A DNA stretch of 64,000 bases, taken from contig JAXGGA010001668.1 of NCBI GenBank assembly GCA_038373865.1, positions 80,299-144,298 on the forward strand, written 5' to 3'. This stretch comes from Uloborus plumipes. Lineage: Eukaryota; Arthropoda; Arachnida; Araneae; Uloboridae. The notes beneath the pieces were generated by a model, which saw only the letters and a list, made by a program, of their open reading frames with translations, had not been told where the DNA came from and did not search any database. Shown one piece after another: positions 45,243 through 57,091 of the stretch. A program made the translations under genes and the position numbers. How positions within the stretch are numbered: the first letter of the stretch is position 1; each line of letters opens with the position of its first letter.

Positions 45243-48200
45243 GTAAGTTTTTTTTTTTTTTTCTCCTTTTTTCTATGTACTCAAATGTATCATAATAACT
45301 GTTTGGAATGAGGATTTTGAAATATCTGTACCTTTGAATGCATGAGATAATTTTTCTCCTAGTCAAAATGAGAAATCTTATAGATGCCATTTTTGATAGA
45401 TTAAATATAAGTGAAGGTATATAAAAAAATCTCTTGTGCAAAGAGTAATGCTTACCATACCTCATAACTATACTACATGCATTTAAAGATCATCGAAATT
45501 AAAGATATACATTGTTTAGTTTTTTTCTTATAAATCTTATTTTATCTTAATGGGACTGGAAAGCAGAAGTTAAATATTATCCAAAGGTTAATTCAATTAT
45601 GTCAGTGTTTTCTAAAATTTGAAATCACCTTGTCTCAATTAGCATATCTTATATCCTATTATTTCTTGTTATTCTGTTTCCTGAACTCGCATTGCATACT
45701 GATTAATCCTTTTTTGTTTTTTTTCCACTTATAATTTTTTTTTTTTTTTTCAACTTGGCTGCAAGCAATTTTAATGAAAAAGAATTTTTTATTACAAAAA
45801 TTCTTTTTCATTAAAATTCTAGTTTTATACACAATGAAAATAATTAAGCACAACAAACATTTGTTGAAATTTAGTTTTAAAAGTAAGAAACTATTAGTTA
45901 CAAAGATGATAAAGAATTTCAACTGCAGTTATATCTTTTGTTAAATGCTTTGCAAAAATTATTTTTAAAAAAAACTTGCATCCAAGAAAAAAATGCAGAA
46001 TTTAACATTATTTTCAGTGAAATATATTTAAACTTGTTTATACGTACAAAGATTATTGATGTTGAAGTCTAATTTGAATAACAATTCATGTACATTCAAA
46101 AGAATGAAAATTCTCATTTAACAAAATCTTTTTATTTTCTTGGTTGCAATTGATTTATTTATAAGGATAATATAAAACAATGATTATGATACAAAGTACA
46201 CTACCATGCCAAGCACAAAAGTGGTATCTGCACATTTTATTAAAATTGAGCTATGGTCACCAAGTGGTCCTTTGTCATTTGCTCCACCTATAGAGAATTT
46301 TTTATGGTCATTTATCAATGTGAAGTATTTTTAAATATTCTGAAAAAGTTGGCTCTGAATCAACATGGAGGCGCAAAACTTTAAACTGCCATTTCTGACT
46401 TATAATTCAGCTGCAGATTCGACTTTTGCTCGAAGCACGGCAGTATAACACTTCAAATTAAAAAAAAAAAAAATTTCGGGAACTTGAAAAATATATTTTA
46501 AACTCATTTAACATCATTTATCATAAAATATTCATTGAGGCAAGTAATTATTTATACTTGCTAATGATTTGTCTATCTCCTCTTCTATGGTTAAAAATAG
46601 TTGCCTTGGTGCTCTGAAAAATCATGTTAGTTAATCTTCTTTTAAATGTAAGTGTGGAAACTCTCAGATATAAAATAATTTGTTTTTTATTTTTATAGAA
46701 AATAAGAGACATTGTTAGAGAAATTGAGCAAAATAGTAGAGAGATAATTACTCTTCTTCAAGGTGTTCATAAGCCACAAGGATTGTCGCAAAGTGAGTTG
46801 AATTTTTCTCATTTCAACTTCTTTTTTTTGTCAAGCATTAATTAGAAATGTTCATTAGTCATTAATTCTTTCATCATCTATTACAGTGCAGAACCTTTTA
46901 TCCGGGAACCAAAATACCGGGAAACCAGAAAACCGGCAACATTTTGTCGATTTTTCCGCCACTTTTTAAAATACGCATTTTCGGCAATTTCTAAAAAATG
47001 AAGAGTTTTTTTTTTCTTTCGAAATACCTAAATGAATATGAACGGTTTCTTTATAAATACCATAATACCATATAAGTGGCATATAGCTGAGAAATTTTTA
47101 ATATTGTAATATCTATAAGCACTTCTGGATCGTTTTCTCTTCAGATTATAAGATGCATTACTATTTGATATAGTAACTTGGGTTTTATAAACAATTGGCA
47201 AATATCGCTTCGTAACGATGCAGAAAACCGGGAAATTCAGTTATCCGGTATAGCTGTGGTCCCAAACATCCCGGATAATTGGTTCTCTACTGTATTAGTC
47301 AATAATTCTTTAATTCTTAATTATAAATTTCTTAGTCATTAATTAACTTCACTTAATTTGCAATACACCGCCAACTCCTTCATTTCTACCATGGACTGCA
47401 GTTTCCGGCTTATTATGCCCTCATCAGCATGGAATACGAAAGTACGAGTTGGAGCCAAAAATCCTCTTCGAGCTCTGCCTAAAAATTTACAAGTTGTACC
47501 GTTCCCATGTGCAGTCGCTCGCTGGTATTCTAATTTCACATTAGCTACCAGTTTTTTTTTTTCTGGCTCTCTTTGCTCTATAAGAGGATTTTTGCCTCCA
47601 ACTCGTTCACTTTCGTATTCCATGCTGATGAGGGCATAATAAGCCTGAAACTGCAGTCCATGGATCGAAATAGCCGAGTTGGCGGTGTATTGCATGTTCC
47701 TGCCTTAGCCCTTGCTTATGGGCGGTTACTCACTGCTTCACTTAATTTGTTAATTTTAAGCAGGATTTCCATTTGATTGTGACAATTGCGTGCTTTTATT
47801 GGAAATGTCATAGGAAAATATTGCAAAGTAGGATATTCTTGCAATTTTTCCATTGCTACTAAATTTAATCATTATTGCAAAAAAAAAGAAAGAAAAAGTG
47901 AAAAAAAAAATAGTTAGCGAATGTTTGAAAATATCATGTTTTTAAAAATATCTGATATTTTGATATCAGTGACATATTCAGGGGAGTGGTCTGATAGGGT
48001 TGCAACCCCCTCCGAAACTATCAAAAAAGAATTTAAAACATTTTAACAATTGCTTTTTCTTTTTTCTGGAATCGCGACATGGGAAAATTTTTCTGCACCG
48101 AAAATTTAATTATAGAAAAAAACTCAAAGAAGAAAAAAAAATGTTAAGTTCTTTATTTCTTTTTTTTTCTTGACATGTCCATTTTACTGTTTATTTTGTT

Positions 48201-51200
48201 TATGAATATCTTATAATTCAATTTTGTTCATTTTTATTGCAAATTTGTTTCAGAAATGCCGATTAATGCTTGTTCATTCATCTGATTCTGGTCAATACAT
48301 TTCAACACATGTAATTGAAACATAACATTTGGAACAATAGTAAAAAAAATGCAAAATTTTATTTAAGCAAAAATTTGCCAAAATATTGCATACACTTGTT
48401 GGGGAACATCTACTTTTTTAAAGAGAACTTTTCAAATTTTAATTTATCTTTCCCTGTTTTTATCAAAAGGCTTTACCTCTCGGCCACAACAGTAATTATA
48501 ATGATATAAAAAATTTGATGTATTTTTGTCATCTTAAATCGATATTGATGTCATAAATGCGAAAAATTTACTTTCTTACATTTTATGAGGTGCCCTGCCC
48601 TTTTCTCTAAGTCTCGGCTCAGCCTTCCCTGAAATGATTTGTCGGCACACGCCACTGTTTGATATATATCCAATATTTTCAATCAATGCAAACTAAAGTC
48701 TAATTAGTAAATTCATCCTCAAAACACTGTTGCTTATGTTCTTACATCATTATTATAATAATAGACGTCAAATTAATGTTTAATATTTAACTAGGTAATT
48801 TTAATCTACATTAAAATTGTTAAAAAACTAAAAATTTTAAGAGTATAAAGAGTGAATATTATATTATATTACTACATTATATTGTATTAATGATAATACA
48901 CAATATAAATTATATATATATATTCTATCACTTTGTGAATATATATATTGTATCACTTTGTGGTTACTTTAATAATAAATGAGCAATAAATAAGTCTAAA
49001 ATCGAAATCGTGGTTTGAAAAATATTGAAAACATTAATAAATAAATATTGGATATGTATCAGCAAACCCTGATAATCTGAAGGAAAATATATCAGATAGC
49101 AACACAGAAGAAGCTGGGACAAAGGTTTTCAAAATCCTCAAATCTGCCAAAATTAGCCATCTTATTTCTATCATTATTTTCCTTACTAGATTTTCTCCAC
49201 CCTCAGACTTTTCCTACAGTTATGTCCTTTTATCTATTAACAACCATCCAGAGTGAGCAATTTCAATTAATACAATAAAATCTAAAATGTAAGAAAAATA
49301 TGGGGAATGCCGGATTCTGAAAAATTGAGCATTTGAAAATTCCAAGCTGGCTTGATAAAATTTGCGAGTGATCATTCTCGTATAAAAGAACATTTTCGTT
49401 CTTTATAACACTTTATTTTGGTTCTTAAAAAATTTTTTTCTTCATTTTTTTTATGCAGATTGTTGTACGTTTTATCCATTGAAGAATTTTTTGATTTTAG
49501 GAGTTCAAACGAAAATAAATTGTGTAAAATATATATGTATCAGGCGTGTTTCGTCGAATAATGTCCTGGGTAGGCAGATGAGAAAATTTGTGGAATAATA
49601 ATTCATATTAAGGATGCATTGATTAGTTGGCCACTTTGCCGATTATTCCTAATCAACAAAATTGTGCTGATTAATCAGCGATAAACATTTTTCAAATATT
49701 ACTCTTTAATGTACACCTCCACTAAGAAACTATGATGAAAAATTTTATTAGTTGTAAAAATAATCGTCACAGTTGATATAAACCTTTTAATAAATTAGTT
49801 TTACTATTTTGAATTTATATACACATAAACAATGTTGCAAAATTTTAAAATTGTCTATTCCCTCATCATAGTGCTTTTGGATAACCTCTAATTCTCACGA
49901 AAAATAAATGTCTTCAATTAAATTGCTATTAATTATTGAAAAAATTAAACTAAACATCCTCCTAAATTAGAGTGCTTACCACAGACTCCCCCTATTTTTT
50001 AAAAATTTTCAGATCTAAGTAATATAATTATCAATGTTAATGTATTATTATTAAAAATAATATGAAAATTGGGTCTAAGGAATTGGACAAAATGTTGAAA
50101 TTATTTTGGGGAAATTTGGAAAATAGAAACAAGAAAAATCTTGAAGAAAATAAATACCTTTGTGGAAAAAATGTAGAGTTTAAATCCAACGTTTAAATGC
50201 ACAAATTTACAGGTATACTGTAGACACGTGTTTCGGGGCTACAAGGAGCCCCTTTTTCAATACAAGAAGTGTGAGCTTTAGGATGAAGATCTTTTATCGG
50301 ATGATTCTTCATCCTAAAGCTCACACTTCTTGTATTGAAAAAGGGGCTCCTTGTAGCCCCGAAACACGTGTCTACAGTATACCTGTAAATTTGTGCATTT
50401 AAACGTTGGATTTAAACTCTACAAGAAAAATCTTCTCTCAAAAGTAAATTTCTTACTACATTTCTAAAACCAGAATTGTAAAAGAGAGAAAAAAACATTG
50501 GTACCCAATATGTAGAATGAAAAACAATCATCTTAATGATTAATCAGCCGATAATCGATAGCTGATTTATCAGTAATCCGCTAATTTGCTTATTAGTGCA
50601 TCCCTAATACATATATATTATAAAATGCATGTAATTAATAAAATCTTATGAGCATGAACGATCTTCGCATACTATCCCTAGTATGTAAGTAGTCTCTACA
50701 CAAAAACAGTTGGGTTCCGTTAATTTTTCAAAGAAAAAAATCAATCATATTTTTTATACATTTGTGACAAAAAACTTGTGCCCATAATTACCTGCTAAAT
50801 CTGTTTTCAGTCTTAATGTCAAAAACGTGTCTGCAATTCTTTCCTAGATTGTTGAATGCATCTTTTTATCAACTTCAAAAGCAAATTTTTGAAAATAACT
50901 TCCATTTACTAATGACATGGATTTTTTATAAGTTCGCTTTTCCTCATTTTTTTTTTTTTTCTAAGAAAGTTTAAAGGAAATAACTATCGGTATTAGATTT
51001 GGTTTCAACTGCTTCATAGTGGCTCAAGCCACTGAAATTTTCGCTAACGTACATCGCTCTGAGCTTCAAGCCCCCAATTTTCGGCAGACGAAGGCAAGAA
51101 TTTTTTGTGCCTTTCGCAGTTGTTGTCTGGGCGGGAGGTTGAGAAAAAGTGAGGCACGTGGGGATTTTCAACATTAGCGTAGTGTAGATGCAAAGGTTGA

Positions 51201-54200
51201 GAAGCAGCTACAGTCGGTGCCTTTCAATTGTACAAAAGTGGGGAATTTCCAGGTTTTTTGCTATATTCACTATAAATTACTTTTATACTTTTTTAATCAA
51301 CGCATTTTATGTCACTTTATGAAGGTAAAAAATGATGTCTGTTTTCTTCGTGGGTAGGCACTGCCTGTCTTGCTTACCCAGACAGCACGTCCCTGATATG
51401 TGTTTATTTGAAAATAAAATTCATAATTAAAAAACATAACTTTTCAGTTTTCTAATTATTTGACTGAGAGGTATCTGAAGCATATAAACCTTTGGTAACA
51501 AGTATAATCTATCACTACATGCAATAGATAGCGTTAACAATTCCTTTCAAGTGACATTTAAAAAAACTTGATACCAGTGGCATAGAAAAACATCTTTTAC
51601 AGACTAAGCAAAACCAGAAATGTAGATTTTCTGCCTTCTGGTTATTGGTATTATTTCAAGTCTTTACTGTTGAAGTACGTAAACATTCATTGCTGTTCGT
51701 CAAAAGAAGTTTTTTTAAACAAATTTCAATACTAAAAGAAAACCTAGACTCCCATTTTTATTCTCATTTTTTATTGTATTGTTTATTTGATGTACATAAT
51801 GTATCTTAATGAATTGTAAAGTATTTTTTAAAAACTTCTGTATATCCTTTATTTTTCATCATAAGTTATAAAATATTGCACCATGACACTTATATTTTCT
51901 TAATATTGATGAAATTATTAAATGTAGTTTATTTTTTGGTTTATTTACTTTTAGTTTCAACTATATGTCAGAAGGGAAGAGATCAGTTTTCTAACGTCAG
52001 AGTACTGTTTGGGAAGTTGCAAGAAGTGATTCCTGTTGATCAGTTTCACAGGTAAAATTTCCTTTTCTATTTGTATACTTTCACATAGTTGTGGTAAAGA
52101 AACCAATGTGTATGTAATATGGAATTTCTTCTCTGGTAAATCAATTTATTGGAATTTCAATAAACCAACTGCTGAAACTTTTCATTTAAAAGTACAAATT
52201 ACACTGTTAAACCAAAATATACTTTTTCCCTTGAATGTAAAGCTAATATTTTGGTTAGATATACTCATGGGTACTTAAAAATGATGGTAAAAGTGTTAAC
52301 TTGATTCTTAGTTTTTAACGAATAGAAAATATGTATTTATAAATCATTACAATATCAGTAACATACTAAAATTGTACATATTAATTATTTTTTCCTAATA
52401 AATTATAATGATAATCATAATCTCTCTCTTTCCATGTATGTAATCATGATTGATTCCAAGCCCGTATAGATACAGAATGTCCTATGAACATTGGTACAAA
52501 CTTGCAGGGTGTGTCGAGAATACATAAATAAGAGTGCTTCTTTGGTGACTGCTGCTTATTGTCAAAAGCTCAGGATTTTTTCGGCATTTAATAAGTATTT
52601 CCACATTGATAAAAACATGTGTATCCAACAACTTTGCGATTTCTGTACTTAACATAAACATTGATTTTACTGCCCAAAGTTTTAGTGCCCCTTTTGAACC
52701 TAAGCTTATTTATCAAATAGGCTGGGGATCCCAAACATTTCCTATTACTGGCGCTGTTTGAAAAATAAGAATAAATTCAAAGCTCCCTAGGTCATAGCTT
52801 TCATGTTTATTTTGATACTGTAGGTACTTAACAGTCCCACTTTGGGAACCCATGAAATAGAATGATTTTTGATATTTTCTTGCATTAATAACAATTTTGT
52901 TGTTCTTATAAAAAATAGTTTCAAAGATTTTAGTATTTTAAGTGAAAACTTGTACTTTTCAACTCTTGCATAGAATACCCTGTTCTGTACGAAGGAGCTA
53001 TTTCTGACCCAACAGTGCTGTGAGATCTCAAACCGTCATGATTGTATTTGCTATAGAAAATGCAACTAGGCAGCATTTTCCTTATATAAACATTATTTTC
53101 TTGTGTAAAGTAGTTTTTTTATGTGGGAAAGGTCATATATCTCTTTTTACTGCCAAAATGAATTTTTAGCTATTCTTATACTTGCAAGTATGATAATTTT
53201 ATTTGTTTTTTACATTTTGAATTTCTTAATAAACATGTAGTCAAATCTTTTACACTATATTAGTATAATATTTTTAATGATCACCCCCCCCCCTCTTGTT
53301 ACCCCTCTCCTCACAGCTGAAATTGCAAACAAAATTACACTATATCTATATATTCATTTTCTTCTAAAATAAATATAAATAACCATTTTTTCAAAAGAAA
53401 ATTCATGCTTTAAGGGCTTAAAAATCAAAGTAAGCTTTTCTCATTCGTTTAACTGCAATGAATAGCTGTTTTTGTAAAACAGGAATTTATTTTTCAGGTA
53501 CCATGATCATTGGAGGTTTGTAACGCAAAGACTCATATTTTCAGCTGCTTTTATTGTCTACTTAGAAAGTGGGAAACTTTTGGAGAGAGAAGAAGGTGCT
53601 GAATTTTTAGGAAGTTAGTGTATTTAATTTCATACTTACAGTAAGTAAACGGAATTTTTAATGAAAGTCATCCAGTCTTAAATGTGTTTGGCTTTGTCTA
53701 CATGTTGTGGATGCATGAGTATATGTTCAGATTATAGGAGAAAAAATTATAAGGCATGCATTCTAAGTTTGCCATATTCTTATTGTCTCTGGATTTATTA
53801 AATTGCAAGAAATAAAACAATACCTTTGTGCTACCCTAATATCTAAACACAACAGTAGGTCATCTGCATGTTTCTGAATTTTTATAATATTCCCCTTTTT
53901 TTCTGAGTTGCCTTACATGAATAAAATCCTGCAAAATTATGAAAGTTAAAAGCTACTAATTTTCACTTCAGCAGTTCAGTCAATATCTTAAAAAACTTTT
54001 GATTTGTGAAACATTCAGTACTTATGTTTTAAATTTTGATGTAATATTTATCTAGTAAGTTATTAACTTTTCAAGGTTATCCTGTGCTGGGTCTCCAGTA
54101 ACCGTTACATTATGTGAAACAAAGTTGCTGATCAGCTTGCTAAGCTGGGCTCCAATACACCATTTGTGGGACCCGAATCTGCTCTTGGTTTTCCCTACAA

Positions 54201-56989
54201 TGTAGTCGGGAATATTGTAAGAAACCTGCTGACAGATGATTCGTATACAGGTGACTTCAGTCCGACTCACAGGGACAAGCTAAAATACTCAATCAACGGC
54301 AACCGTGGTTGAGATTCATGGAGCTACTAAGCTTTAGTTGGAAGGAGATCAAAATGTCCATTGCGTTTTCTATCTGGATGCTGTTAGGACACTTAAAAGG
54401 CACCTCAGCTTGACAGGTGTCACAGACGATCCAGCTTGTAGAGGCTGCCTAGAAGCAGAAGAAAGCTCAAAACACGTACTGTGTGATTGTGATTTTTATT
54501 CTGCTCACAGGTTTGAACATTAGGGGTACCACTGTTTAAAGCCCTGGAAATTGTCGAGCATTAGACATCTGCTGAAGTTTTTTTCGGCTGTCAGGCTCTA
54601 TTAAAGGTCCTAACGGAGATGGTAAAGTACACTTGTGGTGCGGTGCTTGAGCACTTATAAGGGCGACCCTGTTCACTTCATTCATTCATTCGTATCAACC
54701 TTTCTGTGAATTTGTCTAAATCTGGTGTAAAACTTTACATGTTTTAAACCAAAAACAATTATTTTAAAAGTATGAGAATCAAAGAATGGCACTTTTGGAA
54801 AAGAAAATTTAAATCTTTTGTGACATACATGCCATTTTTACAAAATTGTTCAGAATATTTAAAATTATTACAACTTAACTATTTTTTCAAAATGTATGAG
54901 TGTGAACTTAATTTCAATAATGTAAAAAAAAAAATTGCTTTTTTGAAAAGAGTGATCTTCCCAAAGATGAGAAATGTTTTTATAAAATTGTACAGAGAAT
55001 TAAACATCGGCAAGTTAAACATTTTGTGACATTTGCATCTTTCTTCCAGCTTTATTAGGAAACAGGATGATTAAAAATATCAGATTTTTCTTTACTCAAC
55101 TGTTGATCTATGAAATTTTTGCATGATGTAATTTGAAAGTGCAAGTTTAAGCATGGCATTTATAAGAGTGAATTTGCAGAGCAATTCATTCTGCGGTTCT
55201 CTAGAAAATCGAAAAAATCTCTGATGATGAAAGTGTCTTGTGAGCTTTAACTGTATTGTTTTTATGCTACAGAGTTTACACATATTGTTTTATTTTCCTC
55301 AGTTAGTGCAAATCCAAATGATGCTTTTCATATCGAGTTAGATGACTTTCTTTTGGGATTGCTACTTGTGGCAGATGAATTAGTAAGTTTAAAGTGTTAC
55401 TGTCTTATTTTTATCTAAACTAATATTACTCCCCCCTAATTATGAACACTCAACCATAAAAAAGTATGAATTCAAATGACTACTTTTGAGCCAGATGAGA
55501 GATACATTGACAAATCAACCAGTTATTTAACGCTATTATAGATATCATTTCATTTTAAGCAATGTAAATTTAGTATATAGAGTTGTAATATTTTGCATTA
55601 TAAATATAGTACTTTTAATTTTTGTATAATGCACATACAGTTTGTACAACTTCTAAAATTAGATTTTTGAAACACAGTATCAATACCTTTAAGTTAATAG
55701 CTTTGGGGAAGAAACAATATTGTCTGTATTATTTTAAAAAATTGTGTTCATTTTTAGTTAAAACTCAAGAACAAAAAGAGGAATGATTTTTATCATGACA
55801 ACAAAACTTTTGTTTTAAGAAACATAGTATAATTGAAAAAAATCCTAAAGCAAGTGTAAAAACTACTTTCCTCACAAAGTAAACAAATATTGCTCATAAT
55901 AAAAATTCTATAAAATATTGTATTACTAAACTTAACTCTTTGAGCTATTATTTAATTTTATTTAAATTACTTGTTAATGCTGTAAAACCTCAATGCAAGT
56001 GTCCAAACAATTATAAATTCCACTATTTTGACAATATTTGCAGCCCATATGAATTTGCATGAAAAATAATGTGAATCACCTTTCAATTTAATGATATTTT
56101 GCTGTCTTAAAACCTGAATAAGACAATGTTTTTCTCAAAACAGATCAATCCCTAAGCCTTCAAAACATTATTTTATCTTCAAACACTAGGAAAAGATAGA
56201 GCATTTTCTTTTTTTTCAACTTTGATGAACTTCTAAATTGTTGTCAGGTTTAAAAGGTTGATAAATGTATGGAAAGAAAAAATGTAGATCGGTATACTGG
56301 TGGATAATTGCACTGCTCAAGCTTTCATTCCAAAATTACGTTGGTCTCTCCCACCCCTTGCAGATTTTATTTGTTTCTTGACAGCAAAATTAAGTGGTAT
56401 TTAACTAGTGTACTACAATTCTTTCACTGCAAACTTTAAGAAACGCTTTTGAATAAAATGTACAATTTGTTTTGTTTCTGAATGTTACTCACCGACATGT
56501 TTCAAAACTACAGTTTGTTGGCACCTCAGGTAAATAAAGGTGGTTGCGCAATATTATAAGGGGCCAACAACAAATGATGGGAAGGTAGGGCTCAAATTTG
56601 CTGAAAACATACAAGACAGTTATAGACAGCCTCTAAAATGTTTATATACTAGGTATATAAATGTTGATTTGAAAAAATCTATGTAATTTCGTTTTGTACC
56701 TTTTTTTTATATATATATTTTATCATAAATTAAATTTTCCCCCCAGACAAGGCTGTCTTTGAACTCAGCTACTTATGGAGATTACAACCGTCCGGTGCAA
56801 ATTTCTGAGTTTGTGTCAGAAATGAATGTTGGTTTCAGATTGTTAAATTTGAAAAATGACTCTCTGAGGAAGAAATTTGATGGTTTGAAATACAACCTGA
56901 AGAAAGTGGAGGAGGTGGTGTATGACTTGTCTATTCGGGGGCTGTTGCCATCACAGAAAGTGGATAAAGAAACGGATGGAAATTCATGA
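45171..56989 (+). CDS. Tsn: Translin, complete coding sequence, six exons
   Basis: Translin is a small octameric single-stranded DNA/RNA-binding protein that, with its partner Trax, forms the C3PO endoribonuclease and acts in small-RNA processing and neuronal RNA transport. Exons 45171-45242, 46699-46792, 51955-52051, 53498-53613, 55303-55382 and 56747-56989 join in phase to 233 residues, close to the 228 of vertebrate translin. The reading shows REIITLLQGVH, YHDHWRFVTQRLIFSAAFIV, FHIELDDFLLGLLLVADEL, and the highly conserved GFRLLNLKNDSLRKKFDGLK with VEEVVYDLSIRGL. All introns are GT-AG. Introns 2 and 3 hold or border mobile elements. The C-terminus (SQKVDKETDGNS) is variable, as in other species. 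Confidence 0.97.
45767..45818. repeat. Perfect 23-bp hairpin
   Basis: Arms of 23 bases (45767-45789 and 45796-45818; AATTTTAATGAAAAAGAATT...) around a 6-base loop in translin intron 1. It could be a small foldback or a MITE remnant. Confidence 0.75.
46699..46792 (+). CDS. Tsn: Translin coding exon 2
   Basis: Encodes KIRDIVREIEQNSREIITLL and QGVHKPQGLSQ, part of the long N-terminal helix. Acceptor TTTTATAG, donor GTGAGT at 46793, phase 1. Confidence 0.93.
46884..47292. mobile_element. Pogo/Tigger-like MITE, 409 bp
   Basis: Inverted ends CAGTGCAGAACC and CAGTAGAGAACC, each followed by a TTATCCGGGA motif, flanked by TA (46882-46883, 47293-47294). Non-coding. Related end fragments are at about 10440, 15800, 59350-59440 and 62210-62300. 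Confidence 0.75.
47388..47433 (-). ncRNA. Type I hammerhead ribozyme, one stem II change
   Basis: On the - strand: TCCATG, CTGATGA, GGGCATAATAAGCCG, GAAACTGCAGTC, CATGGT. The last stem II base is G instead of C, removing the pair next to the core, and the outer stem I pair is a wobble. The rest is canonical. Confidence 0.72.
47619..47664 (+). ncRNA. Type I hammerhead ribozyme
   Basis: TCCATG (47619-47624), CTGATGA (47625-47631), stem II GGGC/GCCT with a G-T wobble, GAA, stem III AC/GT around TGCA, cleavage C at 47658 and CATGGA (47659-47664). Beyond the core, CCAACTCGTTCA upstream could pair with TGAACGAGTTGG in the consensus; here the downstream strand has changed to TAGCCGAGTTGG. Confidence 0.85.
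47967..48657. mobile_element. hAT MITE, 691 bp
   Basis: Ends CAGTGACATATTCAGG and CAGTGGCGTGTGCCGAC (inverted) with a perfect 8-bp duplication TTTGATAT (47959-47966, 48658-48665). In translin intron 2. Confidence 0.85.
50218..50265 (-). ncRNA. Hammerhead-like fold, mirror copy
   Basis: Exact reverse complement of 50330-50377, with the same two core changes. Confidence 0.48.
50330..50377 (+). ncRNA. Hammerhead-like fold with core changes
   Basis: Stem I TTGTA/TACAG, core TTGAAAA in place of CTGANGA, stem II GGGGCT/AGCCCC, GAA, stem III ACA/TGT around CG, cleavage position C at 50372. C3 to U and G8 to A would be expected to abolish catalysis. The mirror copy is on the - strand at 50218-50265. 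Confidence 0.5.
51955..52051 (+). CDS. Tsn: Translin coding exon 3
   Basis: Acceptor ACTTTTAG, donor GTAAAA at 52052, phase 1 to phase 2. Encodes STICQKGRDQFSNVRVLFGK and LQEVIPVDQFH. This is the least conserved part, corresponding to RCLKAREHFGTVKTHLTSLK of vertebrates. Confidence 0.88.
52052..53497. other. Translin intron 3, nothing recognised
   Basis: AT-rich intron with a C run at about 53284. No element ends found. Confidence 0.6.
53498..53613 (+). CDS. Tsn: Translin coding exon 4
   Basis: Encodes YHDHWRFVTQRLIFSAAFIV and YLESGKLLEREEGAEFLG, matching HEHWRFVLQRLVFLAAFVVY in vertebrates, a core helix of the octamer interface. Acceptor TTTTTCAG; donor GTTAGT at 53614 is non-optimal but keeps phase. 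Confidence 0.93.
54150..54690 (+). pseudogene. Jockey/R1-like LINE 3' fragment
   Basis: In translin intron 4. Broken frames read GPESALGFPYNVVGNIV (LINE RNase H-like tail) and LSLTGVTDDPACRGCLEAEE then SSKHVLCDCDFYSAHR, the CxxC...HxxxC knuckle at the C-terminus of Jockey/R1-type proteins. The 3' end is followed by (ATTC)3 at about 54680-54693. No RT domain remains. Confidence 0.75.
55303..55382 (+). CDS. Tsn: Translin coding exon 5
   Basis: Encodes SANPNDAFHIELDDFLLGLL and LVADEL, matching FHLDVEDYLSGVLILASEL. Acceptor TTTTCCTCAG, donor GTAAGT at 55383, phase 0. Confidence 0.93.
55383..56746. other. Translin intron 5, nothing recognised
   Basis: AT-rich intron with no identifiable element ends or frames. 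Confidence 0.6.
56747..56989 (+). CDS. Tsn: Translin coding exon 6 and stop
   Basis: Starts after CCCCCCAG. Encodes TRLSLNSATYGDYNRPVQIS, then GFRLLNLKNDSLRKKFDGLK and VEEVVYDLSIRGL, with TGA at 56987-56989. The block with LLNLKNDSLRKKFDGLKY is nearly invariant in animals and includes the nucleic-acid-binding and leucine-rich helices. Confidence 0.96.
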   Translation, partial: TRLSLNSATYGDYNRPVQISEFVSEMNVGFRLLNLKNDSLRKKFDGLKYNLKKVEEVVYDLSIRGLLPSQKVDKETDGNS

Positions 56990-57085
56990 TATGTATTTGC
57001 ATCAGATCTGAAACTGTTTAAAAACACTTCATGGCTGTACAATTTTTTCACTAGAGAATTGTTTTATATAATGTATGTTTTGTTT

Positions 57086-57091
57086 AATAAA
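57086..57091 (+). terminator. Translin poly(A) signal
   Basis: AATAAA 97 bases after the stop codon, followed by a T/G-rich stretch (TTTTGTG, TGTTGCTG), as expected for cleavage near 57110. Confidence 0.8.

Larger units (their letters stand above)
47361..47735. mobile_element. Hammerhead element, inverted pair, 14-bp duplication
   Basis: Flanked by a perfect 14-bp direct repeat CTTCACTTAATTTG (47347-47360, 47736-47749). The left part is an inverted partial copy of the right unit, so ribozymes face outward on both strands (47388-47433 on -, 47619-47664 on +). Inverted 5' ends and 10-15-bp duplications are seen in Penelope-like insertions. In translin intron 2. Confidence 0.85.
50143..50420. 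mobile_element. Perfect 117-bp hairpin element with 14-bp duplication
   Basis: Arms 50172-50288 and 50307-50423 are exact reverse complements over 117 bases around an 18-base loop. The direct repeat ACAAGAAAAATCTT at 50129-50142 and 50421-50434 flanks the insertion and overlaps the last arm bases. Each arm holds a hammerhead-like fold (GAAACACGTGTC after a GGGGCT/AGCCCC stem). Perfect arm identity suggests a recent origin or gene conversion. Confidence 0.8.
49611..50608. mobile_element. Element with GGATGCAYT ends inside the hAT copy
   Basis: AGGATGCATTGATTAGTTGG at the left and, inverted, GGGATGCACTAATAAGCAAA at the right. Both are followed by GATTAAT/GATTATC words. The duplication was not resolved. 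The style resembles hAT MITEs. Confidence 0.5.
49541..51395. mobile_element. hAT element with nested insertions, 1855 bp
   Basis: Ends CAGGCGTGTTTCG and CAGGGACGTGCTG (inverted), both near a CTGGGTAGGC/CTGGGTAAGC phrase, flanked by ATATGTAT and ATATGTGT (7 of 8). Contains a second element (49611-50608) and the hammerhead hairpin (50143-50420). In translin intron 2. Confidence 0.72.

Noticed and set aside
45659..45922. 87-codon lysine-rich - strand frame
   Set aside because: Produced by A/T runs and the 23-bp hairpin in translin intron 1.
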